A stretch of 64,000 nt of DNA from Shinisaurus crocodilurus (GCA_021292165.1 JAHFWL010001297.1:1-64000), one strand, 5' to 3'. Positions 1-10,214 are shown, counted from the stretch's first letter. Program-made: numbers and translations. Notes: a model not told the origin generated them from the letters alone.

Positions 1-1097
1 ATCAAAAAGTCTATCTAATTTAGCTAGTTATATGCCAGCTACTTGAGTAGAGTCCTGGGTTCCAGAGCATAATCTTGGCTTCTAGTTAGATGGTATATGG
101 AAGGCTCTCAAGGAGTGAGAAACTCTTACTTTTATGGGTATCTGAGTTCAATAAAAGCCAGGGGACTGATTGTTGTTTTGTCCAGTCATGCAGTAGCTTC
201 CATTTCTGATATTGGTGGTCTAGCCAGCAAATCAGAAAATTACTTAGTGGCTGGACCCATCTTCCTAATGCCTCTAAACTTACATCTCAAAAGACCGAGT
301 CAGTCTGAAACAGGTTAGCCTATTCTTTAAAAAGTTTTTGGGTGTATATTGAGAAAGAAAGAGAAGAGATAGGCCTATTCAGGCATCCTGGCATGGTGCC
401 AATTTACCAGATACTCCGGGGGCACTGTTGAACTGCATCAGAATATTTGTCACAGTATTGCAGGGAAGTAACTACGCCATGCATTCTTACGGCCAGGTCC
501 ATCTTCTCCAGGAAGGGATGTAACAGGAACACCAGCTGAAGCTGGGCAAAGGCACTCCTGGGCATGGCCACCAGCTGAACATCCAGGAACAGATCAGTAA
601 TACCAAGTCTGTGTTATTATCTCAGAACAAACTAACAAGGAATCAGCGCATAGTGAACAAGAAAAAGTGCGTAAATTTAGATCGCTTCGATAAATAAACT
701 GAATGAGAACAACAACGAGAACAAAAATGAGAACAAAAAACAAACAAAACCATACAATTATCATTTCAGGCTAGCAAATTGCAAAAGTATCTCATCTGAT
801 GTTCCTATACATCAGTATAGGAAGTTGATTGTAAACACAACTGAAGAGAAATGGCAAAAAATATTGGATAGGAGCTAAAGGCGAAAATAATAATAACAAA
901 AGCCAGCAAAGTTTGGGGGAAAACATGCTTCCCTGTGCTTGTGCCCAGAGCACTCAATCAATGGCCCTTGAACGGAATCCCCTGAATACATGGAACCAGA
1001 TTTGAAAATCTGGTGTGCTAGTTCTTTCCAGCCGTAATGCTTGCTGTATTGCTGTAAGTTCTCAGCAACAGCAGATAGGCATACTCTTTTGAATAGA
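1..1097. other. No recognisable gene or repeat
   Basis: No frame here resembles a known protein and none is longer than about 75 codons. The only compositional feature is an A-rich, AAC/AAAC-rich patch near 700-760. I could not assign any repeat family. Confidence 0.5.
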
Positions 1098-1594
1098 CTG
1101 TGGTCCCCAACCTCTTTGGGTCAGTGGGCACATTTGGAATGTCAAGAGTGTTGTGGGCACTCTCACAAAATGGCTGCCATGTGGGGATTGCCCATTCACA
1201 AAATAGCTCCCATAGTGGGCATGGCTGGTCACAAAACAGGAATTTCCCAGAAGGCAAACTGGTGAGACTAAAAGAAAAAGAACTTGCCCAAAAACCTAAG
1301 TAGAAGTCTGAGCTCCAAAACACAAAAACACTCTTTTTAACCCACATTTTTCTGCTCCAACACCCAGGTCACAGGAGGCAAACTGGTGAAGCTCAGAAAC
1401 ATGGGGCCCAGAGCCAGAGGCATTCTTGCAAATAAAGACGGTGCTGGAAGCTGGCACATTGTGTTGCAGCAGCAGTTATTTATTTTTTTTAATTTAAAAA
1501 AGTAAATCTCAGGAGAGGCAGAGAACCTGGTAGACACCAAGAGAAGCGTCCATGTGTACATTGGTGCCCATAGGCACCAGCTTGGGGACCCCAG
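1098..1594 (+). mobile_element. hAT-type non-autonomous DNA element
   Basis: The left end reads CTGTGGTCCCCAACC and the right end is its approximate inverse (GCTTGGGGACCCCAG). The identical heptamer GAATAGA lies directly outside both ends (1091-1097 and 1595-1601), as expected for a slightly decayed hAT target duplication. The start pattern 'gtggtccccaacct.ttt' followed by copies of 'acaaaatggct' recurs at 39427-39560. No transposase frame is present, so this is a non-autonomous or internally deleted copy. The hAT assignment follows from terminus type and duplication size; the subfamily is not known. Confidence 0.6.
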
Positions 1595-1754
1595 GAATAG
1601 ATTCCATTTTCTCCTTACTTGCTGACCCTTCCCTCACTACAAAGCCTGGCATGGTCTCCATAGGCTGCACTCTTTTTCTGAAGTGAAATTGGTTTCACTT
1701 TTTTTTTTTCAATCCCACCTTTCCACCAGTGAGCTCAATGCAGCATACAAGGTT

Positions 1755-2155
1755 CTCTCCCTCCTCAATTATATCCTCACAACGACCCGGTGAACTAAGT
1801 TAGGCTGAGAGCGACTGGCCCAGAGGTTGCATTCTCTTGGGAGGGGCCGTGGCTCTGTGACAGAGCACATGGTTTGCATGCAGCAGCCGGTCCCAGGTTC
1901 AACCCCTGGTGTCTCCAGTTAAAAGAATCGGGTAGCAGGTGATGGCAAAGATGAGACCCTGGAGAGCCACTGCACGTCAGTGGAGACAATATTTATTTAT
2001 TTAATACTGTTGACCAAATTTTAGAAATATCTCTACTGGGCTCAGTTGATAAATATGATCTGGTATATACGGCTGATTCAAAGTCACACAGTAAGCTTCC
2101 TGGGGATTTGAACCTGGGTCTACCTGATCCTAGAGCAACCCTCTAACCATAGCAA
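1755..2155 (-). mobile_element. Old SINE-like fragment, split by a younger SINE
   Basis: The segments 1758-1835 (tatcctcacaacgaccc, then gcgactggcccag) and 2075-2155 (aaagtcacacagtaagc, then gaacctgggtct) are the reverse complement of the shared SINE core seen in the Sauria SINEs of this window and in MIR-type SINEs. The tRNA-derived SINE at 1842-1995 lies between them. Divergence is high, so Sauria-like versus MIR-like cannot be decided by eye. Confidence 0.4.
1842..1995 (+). mobile_element. tRNA-derived SINE
   Basis: The head has a box-A-like stretch (GGCTCTGTGACAGAG) and a good box B (GGTTCAACCCC) at tRNA-like spacing, i.e. an internal RNA polymerase III promoter. It is followed by a SINE body with 'ctccagttaaaag' and 'gagaccctggagagc' and an AT-rich tail. 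The head resembles those at 53892-54080 and 60219-60411 on the minus strand. It is a SINE rather than a tRNA gene because the arms do not fold as a cloverleaf and the body continues past the tRNA length. Confidence 0.6.
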
Positions 2156-2191
2156 GGCCTGTAAAAATTTCTGGCCTTAATCCCCCAAATG

Positions 2192-2451
2192 CAGGGCCGG
2201 CTTAAGACATTTGTTGCCTAAGGCAAAGATGCCCCTCCTCTCATCCCACATACAAAGGCCTACTGGACTGGCGTTACTCCGCCTTCAACACTGATGATGG
2301 GGCAGCATCCTCCATTGCACCTGAGGCAGCAGGCTCACTTACAGGGTACAGAGAAGGCCACATGGCACATGGGTCTCTTCTTGCTGCTGCCTAGCAGAAT
2401 CTGCTGCCTGGGGCAACTGCTTCACTATGCTGAATGGTAGGGCTGGCCCTT
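2192..2451 (+). mobile_element. hAT-type MITE
   Basis: It begins CAGGGCCGGCTTAAG and ends with a degenerate inverse (GGTAGGGCTGGCCCT). The flanking octamers are CCCAAATG (2184-2191) and CCCAAAGG (2452-2459), a 7/8 match typical of an aged hAT target duplication. Its interior has the 'ttgcctaaggca' and 'gcctggggcaactgc' phrases found in other CAGGGCCGG-terminated elements of this window. It has no coding capacity. Confidence 0.65.
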
Positions 2452-2528
2452 CCCAAAGGGAGCGTAACAAGGACCCTGTCAGCCCTTTTCTCCCATATAA
2501 TGAGCTGACCTGGGATTCTCATCAATGT

Positions 2529-2558
2529 CCCCCCCCCCCCACACACACACACACACAG
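2529..2558. repeat. C-tract plus (AC)n microsatellite
   Basis: A run of Cs passes into about nine AC dinucleotides. Simple sequence. Confidence 0.9.
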
Positions 2559-2559
2559 G

Positions 2560-4139
2560 GAGCCAATTATTACCATCCATTGTCACATCAAACTTACACT
2601 GCAAGGAGAAAATGTGAAGGGAGAAATTAATGTCTTGAGTTGCAGATCCTAACACAGCTGCTGACTTGTGCCTCTGAGATGTTAACCTAGTTCTCACGTA
2701 GCCCCCATGAAGGCCAGACAAGCCATGAATACAATTGGTGGGTGGGCTCAGAAACCCAGCCTTCCTATAGACACAGGTGAACCTTTATGCGCAACAGTGC
2801 ATGCAACTGTGTGCTGAAGATCCCTGTTGTACCAGTGGTCAGGCTGGTGGCAGCATAATAGGCCCTCTCACTCTAACAAGTGAAATCGAAGCACAATATT
2901 TTAAAATGGCGGTGGTGGTGAAACTGGTGATGGGATTAAGGTGGGATGGATTGGAATGTAAGAAGAGGGACTTCTTTCTGGCATTGCCCCAATGAGATGG
3001 TACTTCATAAAGCTCCCAAATGATTCCATTTCACTTTGCGGCTGAGAACATCTGGTCCGTTTGGCACCTCTGCTTTGGTAAAAATAGCATACCATCTTGT
3101 GTACGGGCAAGATGCCATCTGAACAGATGGGTATGAGCACTGGCAGCCAAGAGGCCTTGTATCGGCATCAAAATGTGTTTGCCGAGGGCAGGATTCGCAG
3201 CCAGAAATGTCAAAATAGCTGAGCTTCCGTGCCCATTGCAAAAGGGGGGCGGGTGGAGGAAAGGGAAGCTGTGTTGCTGAGCAGGATTAACTTTGAAAAG
3301 GGGCAATCTCATTTCTGCAGCTGTGTATGACATGGCTGTGGTCATACAGGATTCGATTACGTGCCTGCCGTGGAGGCCGTTAGTACCTACTACAGGATCA
3401 CTGTTTCAATAAAAGACTGGAAACAAAGTTTGATGTTTAAAAACAAGCAACCCCTCTACAATTTTGCAAGTTCACTCCACAATGCAAACGAGATGACACT
3501 GCCCTATCAGGAGATCCACAGGTAGTTGAGTTCCACTGCTGTTAATTTCCAGGGCAAGAAAGAACCCCAGCTGCACTTTTCATCTTTCCAAACAAGCTTG
3601 CAGGAGGGCCAGCTGTGTACTGCAGAGCTCAAAGGGTCGTTCTTTGAAGAATCCATCCTACTGAACGCAGGGGGGAATGGATGATACTGGTGTCCACAAG
3701 CAACTGCCAAGTTTAAGGAAAAACATGGTGTCATCCCTTCTTTTTTTGTACTTGATACTACTTGCTGAAAGCTTAATTTAGGGACTTGCTGGTATGGCAA
3801 GCCAGGAGGGCCAAAACACTAGCTGGCACAGGCCAGTTTTAGGAAAAACATCTCATCTTAATCCCTCTGATCAATGTGTGTGGATTTCCCCTGGAAATCA
3901 GAAGAGAGGTTGTTATTGTGATGAGGGTATTCTTTTAAGAGAGCCAGTGGAGCATAGTGGGCAGTGTGTTGGGTTTGGCTGGGGAAGTGGGAGATCCAAG
4001 GTCTACCTGCATCCCATGAGCCGTGAACCTCAGGGATGGTTGTTGCTGCTGCTGCTGCTGCTTTTTACCCTAGACCTAGACAAACTCATAGAGGATTAAG
4101 TCCCATTCAACTGAACGCCTCTTGTAGAGCAGGGTGCAG
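2560..4139. other. No recognisable gene or repeat
   Basis: Only short frames of at most about 105 codons occur, none with recognisable protein similarity. A short CTG run lies at 4043-4062. I see no diagnostic repeat termini. Confidence 0.45.
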
Positions 4140-4486
4140 AACCTCAGGCTCAAGGGACAAATCTGGCCCACCTGAGGTCCCAATCTAGTCCTCTGGGGTT
4201 CCCCAGAGGGCTATGCCTCTTTCCCCTGGCCCTCCCCCCCGACCACCACTCATTTGGTGGTTTCATGGCCTTTGTCTGTTTTTCCCCCCATTCTAAAAGG
4301 TTGAAACGCCTCTTCTAAGGCTCAGTTCCTGGAAGCAAGAGCTGTAAGCTAAAATATGCTGGTATTGTTGGTATTTGGGGCCTTGCCCCCTTTGCCTTTG
4401 GCTCCAGCCACCACCGGAATGTGGCCCCCGAGAACTTCTCTGCAATGGAATTCAGCCCATGGGCTGAAAGTAGTTCTGCAACCCTG
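4140..4486 (-). mobile_element. hAT-type non-autonomous element (family 'A', copy 1)
   Basis: The ends are CAGGGTGCAGAACCTC and its inverse TAGTTCTGCAACCCTG. The flanking octamers TTGTAGAG (4132-4139) and TTGTAGAA (4487-4494) match 7/8. A second copy in opposite orientation lies at 16493-16824; both carry the phrase 'ctaaaatatgctggta' in the matching place. Orientation is set relative to that copy. There is no transposase frame. Confidence 0.7.
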
Positions 4487-4494
4487 TTGTAGAA

Positions 4495-5858
4495 GCTGTG
4501 TAGTGTTCTGACAGTTGCTCCCTCCATCTCTTCTTCATCGAGTGTCTTCCCAGGCACATCATCTAAGTCTGACATCTCAGACTGACCGTACACTGGTGGT
4601 TCCTCTCCAGGGGTTCCAAGGATGAGCCCTGGACTAAGCAGCCCTGAAAGAGACTGAGGGCAATCCTACACAAGTGGGCAGCATGGTTCTCTTCCTGCAT
4701 GGCCTTTGAATGCCAGTAGTCAGTCTTCCATCATTATTAGAGGAAAGAATGCTAGCACACAGAGCCAATAAAAGATTTAGTTCTCCCAGGCCATGTACCC
4801 TGCCGAGAACAGTGTGCTGTGCTATTGACTACCCATTTCTTGTCTACACCAGCTGTAATGAGCTCTCTCTGACAAGTGATTGACTCGCCCATTGTAGTCA
4901 TCAGTAACTGCAGAAACAAACACGCTTCATATAAAAACTCAGCATTCCAATCCGGAGGGTACTCCCTGTGGAAAAATTCCTCGCTTCATTTGGAGCAGCA
5001 CTGAGTACTATAGTATTTACTACTCCATAATGTTAGGTGGTGCTTTCTCTTCCCTTCTCTTTCTCACCCCCCCCCCCCCCGCTTCTTTTTTTGGTCTCGT
5101 AATTTCTCTTCTTGTGCCATCCTTGTTTTGCTTCTTTAAAAAAAAGGCAGCCACAAGAAGACCTCCACAATCATAACATGAAGGAGAAGTGGAGCTGGTG
5201 AAGGCTGCATGCCACACTTGTTTTACACTGGGTGTGTGTAAGTACTGTTGGTGCTGGCACTCCATTTGTTCCATCCCATTCTGCCACCTCTAAGGTGTGT
5301 TTAAAAAAAAAAAAAAAAAAAACTGTTGGGAATATTTGTGCTTTTTTTTTTTTGGACTGGGAAATATACACACATTTAATAGCTGGGAAGTAAATGGAGG
5401 GGAAATTTGTGCCAATTTAAGGGCAGGGCGGCGAATGGAGGGAAAAATCTGCACACCTGCAGGAATGACCTTCCCCCGCATCACGTGCAGCTGAGGGCGG
5501 GGAGAAATTTTGTGGACGTGGGGAGAGGAGAAGCGAGACTTACCAGTTCTCGCAGGTACGCCTCAGGTAGGGGGGGCGGGGTTACAGGAGCCAATATTAG
5601 GACCTGCAGCACCGCCCCACACCCTCTTTGTTCTTCGCAGCTACCTCCCTCCCACCCTGCATTCAGTATGGGCTCCTCTGGTCGCCGTTAAGGGGCCGAG
5701 TAGGAATTTTGGCTTATCCCTATTAGGGGGGTGGGTGCGTTTCGCCTACTCCATACTACTGTAGGGTTGGGAGTATTATAGTTAGGGCACATAGCAAGAA
5801 AAATGGTCACAGATAGATAGTAGGCAGGTAAGTGCGGGTTAGGGTATGGATAGGGTGA
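4495..5858. other. No recognisable gene; homopolymer tracts
   Basis: Simple tracts include C14 near 5068-5081, A18 near 5301-5322 and T11 near 5343. From about 5400 the DNA becomes G-rich and CpG-richer and leads into the orphan frame at 5859. No convincing coding similarity was seen. Confidence 0.4.
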
Positions 5859-6131
5859 GGTGAGCATCCCTGGCACCATTCAGGTGACAGGCGGTTTCAG
5901 GATGCCTCAGATGGATGGGTCAGTAGGCTCAGACAGCTGGGGGTCAGGAACGCCTGTGAGGCCTTTGTTCTCGCCAAGCTTGTTGTCGTGAGACTCCGAG
6001 AGGGTGCGACGCAACAAAGGCTCCCAACACTGGAAAGTGCAAAAGGGGGAGGCGGCGGAATTCCTCGCCACCTCCCGGTTTTGGATGCTCCGCCCAAGTG
6101 CATAACAGAGCGGCCTACGAGGCCAGAATAG
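5859..6131 (+). CDS. Orphan 90-codon open frame, possible retroelement remnant
   Basis: A frame with no initiating ATG opens directly after a TGA at 5856-5858 and runs 90 sense codons to TAG at 6129-6131. The product is Arg/Leu/Ala-rich and contains the stretches DGWVSRLRQLGVRNACEAF and FVLAKLVVVRLREG, which look like an amphipathic helix pair rather than random translation. A poly(A) signal AATAAA follows at about 6179 with GC-rich flanks. A 3' exon of a host gene or the end of a retroelement reading frame are both possible. I do not recognise the family and assign no function. Confidence 0.3.
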   Translation, partial: GEHPWHHSGDRRFQDASDGWVSRLRQLGVRNACEAFVLAKLVVVRLREGATQQRLPTLESAKGGGGGIPRHLPVLDAPPKCITERPTRPE

Positions 6132-6265
6132 AATAACCCGCACTCGATCCCTTTGCAGTTCTTTGTATGTAAATATGTAAATAAACGTGGCCCAGTTAAA
6201 CACCAACTGATGGTCTCGGTTCTTCATTTCCCACCTATACGTCCGCAACAGAGCAGTTACTGCAG
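6132..6265 (+). promoter_or_regulatory. Poly(A)-signal segment behind the orphan frame
   Basis: Immediately after the stop codon comes 'cccgcactcgatcccttt', then AAATAAACGTGGCCCAG at about 6178-6194 and a T-rich segment. The arrangement (stop, short spacer, AATAAA, T/C-rich) suits either an LTR-type terminator or the 3' end of a transcript. Inference only. Confidence 0.3.
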
Positions 6266-6479
6266 GTGCACAAATCTCCTCTCCATTTAGTTCCCAGCCA
6301 TCAGATTTCTATAGACTTGCTCAGCCAAGTGCAGATGACTGTGGGTAGATCCCCTCAGCAGCTTCCAAAACCACCCTGCACAGACATTGCAGCAAACACC
6401 TTGTGCCTTGTAAGGCGAGTGTGGAATCCACAGCTGGCATTCCCTTGGAACAGAAGTCTCTTCCTTATGGCAGGAAGCT

Positions 6480-6706
6480 CCAGAAAGTCACCAGGACCAG
6501 GTAGTAATACTAGAACGCGGGGTCATCCCATGAAGCTGACTGGCTGGAGATTCAGGACAGATGAAAGGAAGTTCTTCTTCACACAGTGCATAGTTAAACT
6601 ATGGAATTTACTTCCACAAAATATAATGAGGGCCACCAATTTGGATGGCTTTAAAGGGGGATTGGACAAATTCCTGGAGGAGAAGGCTCTCAGTGGCTAC
6701 TAGTCC
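6480..6706 (+). pseudogene. CR1 LINE ORF2 C-terminal remnant
   Basis: The frame ends at the stop after 6703 and carries the diagnostic CR1 ORF2 tail: RTRGHPMKLTGWRFRTDERK, then FFFTQCIVKLWNLLPQNIM, then a DGFKGGLDKFLEE-type ending. In intact CR1 elements this segment follows the reverse-transcriptase domain of the endonuclease/reverse-transcriptase polyprotein. Upstream RT and endonuclease parts are absent, the usual 5' truncation of target-primed reverse transcription. A second, differently evolved copy of the same tail is at 18989-19342. Confidence 0.75.
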
Positions 6707-6721
6707 TGATGGCTATATGCT

Positions 6722-7384
6722 CAGGGCCGGATTAAGAGCATTATGGGCCTGGTGCTGAGGAGGGCGCGCGGCTGAGGAGGGCGCAGAAACGCTGCGCTCC
6801 TCTTCGCTGCCGCTGCGCCGCCCCCGCCAGGCCTCTGCCTCCGCTGCGCCGCCCCCGCCAGGCCTCCGCCTCCCCACCCTCCCTCCCGCCCGCCCGCCGC
6901 CGCGCCCTCCCGTCCCGCTCGCCGCTGTGCCTCCCCCCGCCCTCCCGCTCGCTGCCGCTGCGCCTCCCGCCGCCGCCATCACCCCCCCGACCCCCCCGCC
7001 ACCTACCTTCTCCGCGTTGTGTCGCTTCCGGAGCCCCGCCCGCGTTGTTTTGGCGGGAGGAACCAGGGCAACAGGGCTTAAACAGCCCTGTTGCCATGGT
7101 TTCCCCGGCAAAAAACAGTGTGGGGGTCCCGTCGTGTCACTTCCTCCTCCTCCTTGGCGGCGGCAGCAGCAGCAGCAGCCAGGGCGGGGGGAAGGTAGGT
7201 TGGTGGTGGCGGCGCAGGGGTTGTTTTTTTTTTGCAGAGCAGGGCTGCTTTGGAGAGGGGGGGGCACTAAATATTATTTCGTCTGGGGCACCAAACTGCC
7301 CTGCACCGGTCCTGATTGTGGGCCTATTTTGGAGTAGGGGCCTGGAGCTGCAGCTCCAATAGCCCCTATCTTAATCCAGCCCTG
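6722..7384 (+). mobile_element. GC-rich 663-bp hAT-type element inside CR1
   Basis: The ends are CAGGGCCGGATTAAG and its inverse CTTAATCCAGCCCTG. The octamer TATATGCT is present exactly on both sides (6714-6721 and 7385-7392), and deleting the insert plus one copy restores the CR1 3' UTR. The interior from 6755 to about 7020 is extremely C/G-rich with dense CpG and CCG/CCT runs. Near 7307 it contains GCACCGGTCCTG, the terminus of the related MITE family at 20561 and 22103. Long frames in the GC-rich part are compositional artefacts. No transposase was found. Confidence 0.85.
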
Positions 7385-7589
7385 TATATGCTACCTCCAG
7401 TATCAGAGGCAGTATATGCCTATGTACACCAGTTGCTGGGGAACATGGGTGGGAGGGTGCTGTTGCACTCATGTCCTGCTTGTGGGATCCCGTGGGCAGC
7501 TGGTTGGCCACTGTGTGAACAGAATGCTGGACTAGAAGGACCCTTGGTCTGATCCAGCATGGCTCTTCTTATGTTCTTAATCCATCTTT

Positions 7590-8372
7590 AAAAAACCGTG
7601 AGGTCCAGGCATCTGCTCCTTTCTTGGGAACAAACCCACATCCAACTGGCACAGGCATTTGGAGCAGAGCCTGGCAGACAGGGGCAGGGTGAGAAACTGA
7701 AGTGGTAATCCAACATGGGATGCAGTCCAATTATTCTCTTCCTTACCCGTTTTTCCTGGGCAGCTGAGAACGGCACTTAGAAGAACAGCAGTGGTTCTAC
7801 CCTCCTTGGGAAAGCACCAGCTCAGTGCACTCCTAGCAGCATGCAAATAACTGGACAGCAGTAGCATTTTAGCACATTTTTGTTCTGGCACACTCAAGCG
7901 GGCATGCTCACCCTGGCTTGTACATACAGCAGCAGGAGGAGGATGAGAGGGGTGAACTGCCTGGCTGAAACAGAAAGATGTTTCTCCCCACTTATGCTGA
8001 TTGGAATCAGTGGGTGGCCCAACAGTGGGGGAAGAAATCAGTCTCTGACATCAAAGCTACAGGGTGATATCACACTTTAAAAAAAACCAGCCCTCCTCCC
8101 CATTCTTGCCAAAGTGGGCTCAGGGGAAGCAGAGCAAAGGCATGTCGAGGAAATGAAAGAAAATGAGCAGAGAGCAATTTGTCTGGGAGAGAAAAGGAAA
8201 GGAATATTTTAAAAACCATGGCCACCATCCAGCACTCCATGTGCACTGCCTTGAGATAAAACACACGCAATCGCACAGAGGATGCATTGAAGCTTGCAAC
8301 ATGAATGCAGACTGCTCGGCGTGGGCTTTTTGGTTGCCTAGCTGGTGGCAGCCGCTTGTTGTCAAAGAATGG

Positions 8373-8375
<3 letters not shown>
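7590..8375. other. No recognisable gene or repeat
   Basis: Only short frames without recognisable similarity. No diagnostic termini, tandem arrays or SINE promoters were seen. Confidence 0.4.
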
Positions 8376-8424
<49 letters not shown>

Positions 8425-8430
8425 TGCGTG
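8376..8430. repeat. (TG)n/(TGCG)n compound microsatellite
   Basis: About 14 TG repeats pass into six TGCG tetranucleotides. Reading frames across it (Cys-Val or His-Thr runs) are artefacts. Confidence 0.95.
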
Positions 8431-8814
8431 ATGTTGTTGCCAGAAGGAGGCCACCCAAAGTATCCTAGGATCCTGAGAAAAGCAGAAAATTCTTTGGTGG
8501 ATATAGGCAGGGGATTCAAATTGGCAAAAAGAAAGCATTGGCTATAATAGTGTTCCAATCGAGAGCAAGCCAAGTTGCTGTTGTTATCTCTCTTCCTCCA
8601 GCCAGATTAGGAAGCTCCAGAAAGCTTCGCTGGGTGTGTTTTCCCATCACACTAAGCCACCCTGAGAAGAAGCAGCGGAGGATGCCTAATTGTCTCCTGT
8701 CCTGACAGACAATCACCTACCCAGCAGCTTCCTGTAGCTTGTTTCTCCCTCAGTCCCTCTCAGTCCTCAGGCCGCTGGCACATATCTCAGGGGTCTTTGT
8801 GGCACAAATCCTTG

Positions 8815-8945
8815 TTCCCTACCTCAGCACCTTTTCTGCAATTGGTCTGCTGCAGTTGACAGCTGATGAGGGAAGCTCCCCCGTCCCCACCCTGCATCAG
8901 ATCACAAGAAGAAAACAATTTTCCAAGCCCGTATGAACGCGGGGA
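8815..8945 (+). repeat. Composite repeat, copy 1
   Basis: The stretch from 'tctgcaattggtctgctgc' through 'gatgagggaagctccccc' to 'ccaagcccgtatgaacgcg' recurs at 9559-9662 with clear similarity. The last part recurs again at 10290-10315. The family is not recognised. Confidence 0.6.
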
Positions 8946-8950
8946 ATTCC

Positions 8951-9135
8951 TGCCATGAAACTTGTGCAAATGTCCCCTCTGTCCCACTGCTCTGCCATGA
9001 ATTACGTATCCATAATTTCTCCCTCTGTTGTACTGCTCTGCCTTGACATTTGCACAATTTCTCTCTCCGTTTTACTGCTGTGCCATGAGAGGTGTGTGCA
9101 ATTTCCCCCTCCGTTTTGCTGCCCTGCCAGGGATT
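8951..9135. repeat. Minisatellite, ~42-46 bp unit, about 4.3 copies
   Basis: Each unit starts TGCCATGA or TGCCTTGA, has a T/C-rich centre (ccctctgt, ctccgtttt) and ends actgctc. Starts are at 8951, 8993, 9039, 9081 and a partial at 9125. Units differ by several bases and small indels, so the array is old. Confidence 0.75.
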
Positions 9136-9139
9136 TTGC

Positions 9140-9163
9140 CATATATATATATATATATATATT
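9140..9163. repeat. (AT)n microsatellite
   Basis: About eleven AT dinucleotides. Confidence 0.9.
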
Positions 9164-9357
9164 GCAATCCTGCTCACTGCTTCTGTAACCCTCATGTACA
9201 TCTGACAGCTCGGAATGGAGACCAGTGGAGGGAAGCAACAACAAGCACAAACGACTGGCGGGGGGGTGGGGGGGTGGCTGGCGGCTGCAGGAGAGCAGGA
9301 GCGTTATGGGCAGGTTATTACTTCGGTGAAACATGTAATGTGAAGCAGCCTTTTAAA

Positions 9358-9470
9358 ATAGAATCATAGAAGAGTAGAGTTGGAAGGGGGCCTATAAGGC
9401 CATCGAGTCCAACCCCCTGCTGAATGCAGGAGAACAGATGTGGGCAGCCCAGGCAGTCACCCTTGCAAGC
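9358..9470 (-). mobile_element. CR1 LINE 3' terminal fragment
   Basis: The reverse complement ends with the CR1 tail: 'gcagggggttggactcgatg', the 'ttccaactct' block, and a partial terminal 8-bp repeat (here read as agaatcatagaag). Only the last ~110 bp are present. Confidence 0.75.
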
Positions 9471-9558
9471 ACTGACCCGGATCATTCCTGCTTAGCTTCA
9501 GCATGTGGACTGCATTGTGTCTGTTTTTGGCAAAAAGGCGTTCACTAGGAAGTGCCCA

Positions 9559-9665
9559 TTCTGCAATTGGTCCGCTGCCATTGCTGGCTGATGAGGGAAA
9601 CTCCCCCTGCCCGCATCAGATCACAAAAAGGAAATAATTCTCCAAGCCCTTATGAACGCGGGAAC
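9559..9665 (+). repeat. Composite repeat, copy 2
   Basis: Matches 8820-8940 (gcaattggtccgctgcc, gatgagggaaactccccc, ccaagcccttatgaacgcg). The fragment between the two copies contains the minisatellite and a CR1 tail. Confidence 0.6.
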
Positions 9666-9842
9666 GTGTTCACAAGCTTTTTATTATTGGGGGGGCTTTT
9701 GCGCAAGAGCGAAAGACTGCTGTCTGCCATTTAGCCAAGCATACCTGTATGATCCCCCCTCTTGTCAATGCCCTCCCCTTTGGCACTTTCCTTACACTGA
9801 AATAAGAACACTTTGAAATAACACTTTGAAATAAGAACACTT

Positions 9843-9932
9843 TGATTCCTGCATTGAGCAGGGGGTTGGACTCGATGGCCTTGTAGGCCCCTTCCAACTC
9901 TACTTTTCTATGATTCTATGATTCTATGATAC
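9843..9932 (+). mobile_element. CR1 LINE 3' terminus with octamer tail
   Basis: Contains 'gattcctgcattgagcaggg', 'ggactcgatggccttgtagg', then three tandem ATTCTATG-type octamers at 9909-9930. Terminal short tandem repeats instead of poly(A) are a hallmark of CR1. Confidence 0.85.
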
Positions 9933-9957
9933 ACCTGCCCCTAAAGCACCTTTTAGG

Positions 9958-10194
9958 GCTAGTGTGGCGTAGTGGTGGGAGTGTTGGACTGGGACTCGGG
10001 AGATCCGGGTTCTAGTCCCCGCTCGGCCATGAAACTCACTGGATGGCTTTGGGCCAGTCACTGACTCTCAGCCTAACCTACCTCACAGGGTTGTTGTGAG
10101 GATAAAATGGAGAGGAGGAGGAGGATTATGTAAGCCACCTTGGGTTCCTTGCAGGAAAAAAGGCGGGGTATAAATATAATAAATAAATAAATAG
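9958..10194 (+). mobile_element. Sauria-type SINE
   Basis: The tRNA-like head (box A tgtggcgtagtgg; box B GGTTCTAGTCC) is followed by the conserved body 'cagtcactgactctcagcc', 'cagggttgttgtgaggat', 'gtaagccaccttgggttcc' and 'aaaaaggcggggtataaat', ending in an AAAT-type tail. Other copies: 30014-30239 and 41394-41619 (plus strand), 27362-27572 (minus strand), and a 3' fragment at 57984-58060. Sauria SINEs are reported to use the machinery of Bov-B LINEs; no Bov-B coding sequence is present here. Confidence 0.85.
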
Positions 10195-10214
10195 ATAAAA
10201 TTTTATCCTGCATT

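Larger units (their letters stand above)
6480..7585 (+). mobile_element. CR1 LINE 3' end, interrupted by a hAT element
   Basis: After the ORF2 tail the CR1 3' UTR (gaaggctctcagtggctac, then tagtcctgatggctatatgct) runs to 6721. It resumes at 7393 (acctccagtatcagaggcag), continues through 'ccagttgctggggaacatg', and ends 'gctcttcttatgttctta' near 7580. The same uninterrupted 3' UTR occurs at 43140-43377 and 58975-59225, which shows that 6722-7392 is an insertion. Confidence 0.8.

Noticed and set aside
4315..4593. 92-codon minus frame starting MYGQSEMSDLDDVPG
   Set aside because: It looks protein-like at first, but more than half lies within the hAT element at 4140-4486, and I recognise no family. 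It could be rechecked with tblastn.
6713..7267. Long Gly/Ala/Arg- or Pro/Ala-rich frames on both strands of the GC-rich segment
   Set aside because: They lie inside a hAT insertion with exact target duplication and follow from extreme GC content; both strands are open at once.
9958..10030. tRNA gene call from box A/B at the head of the Sauria SINE
   Set aside because: The same head is attached to the same SINE body in several copies.
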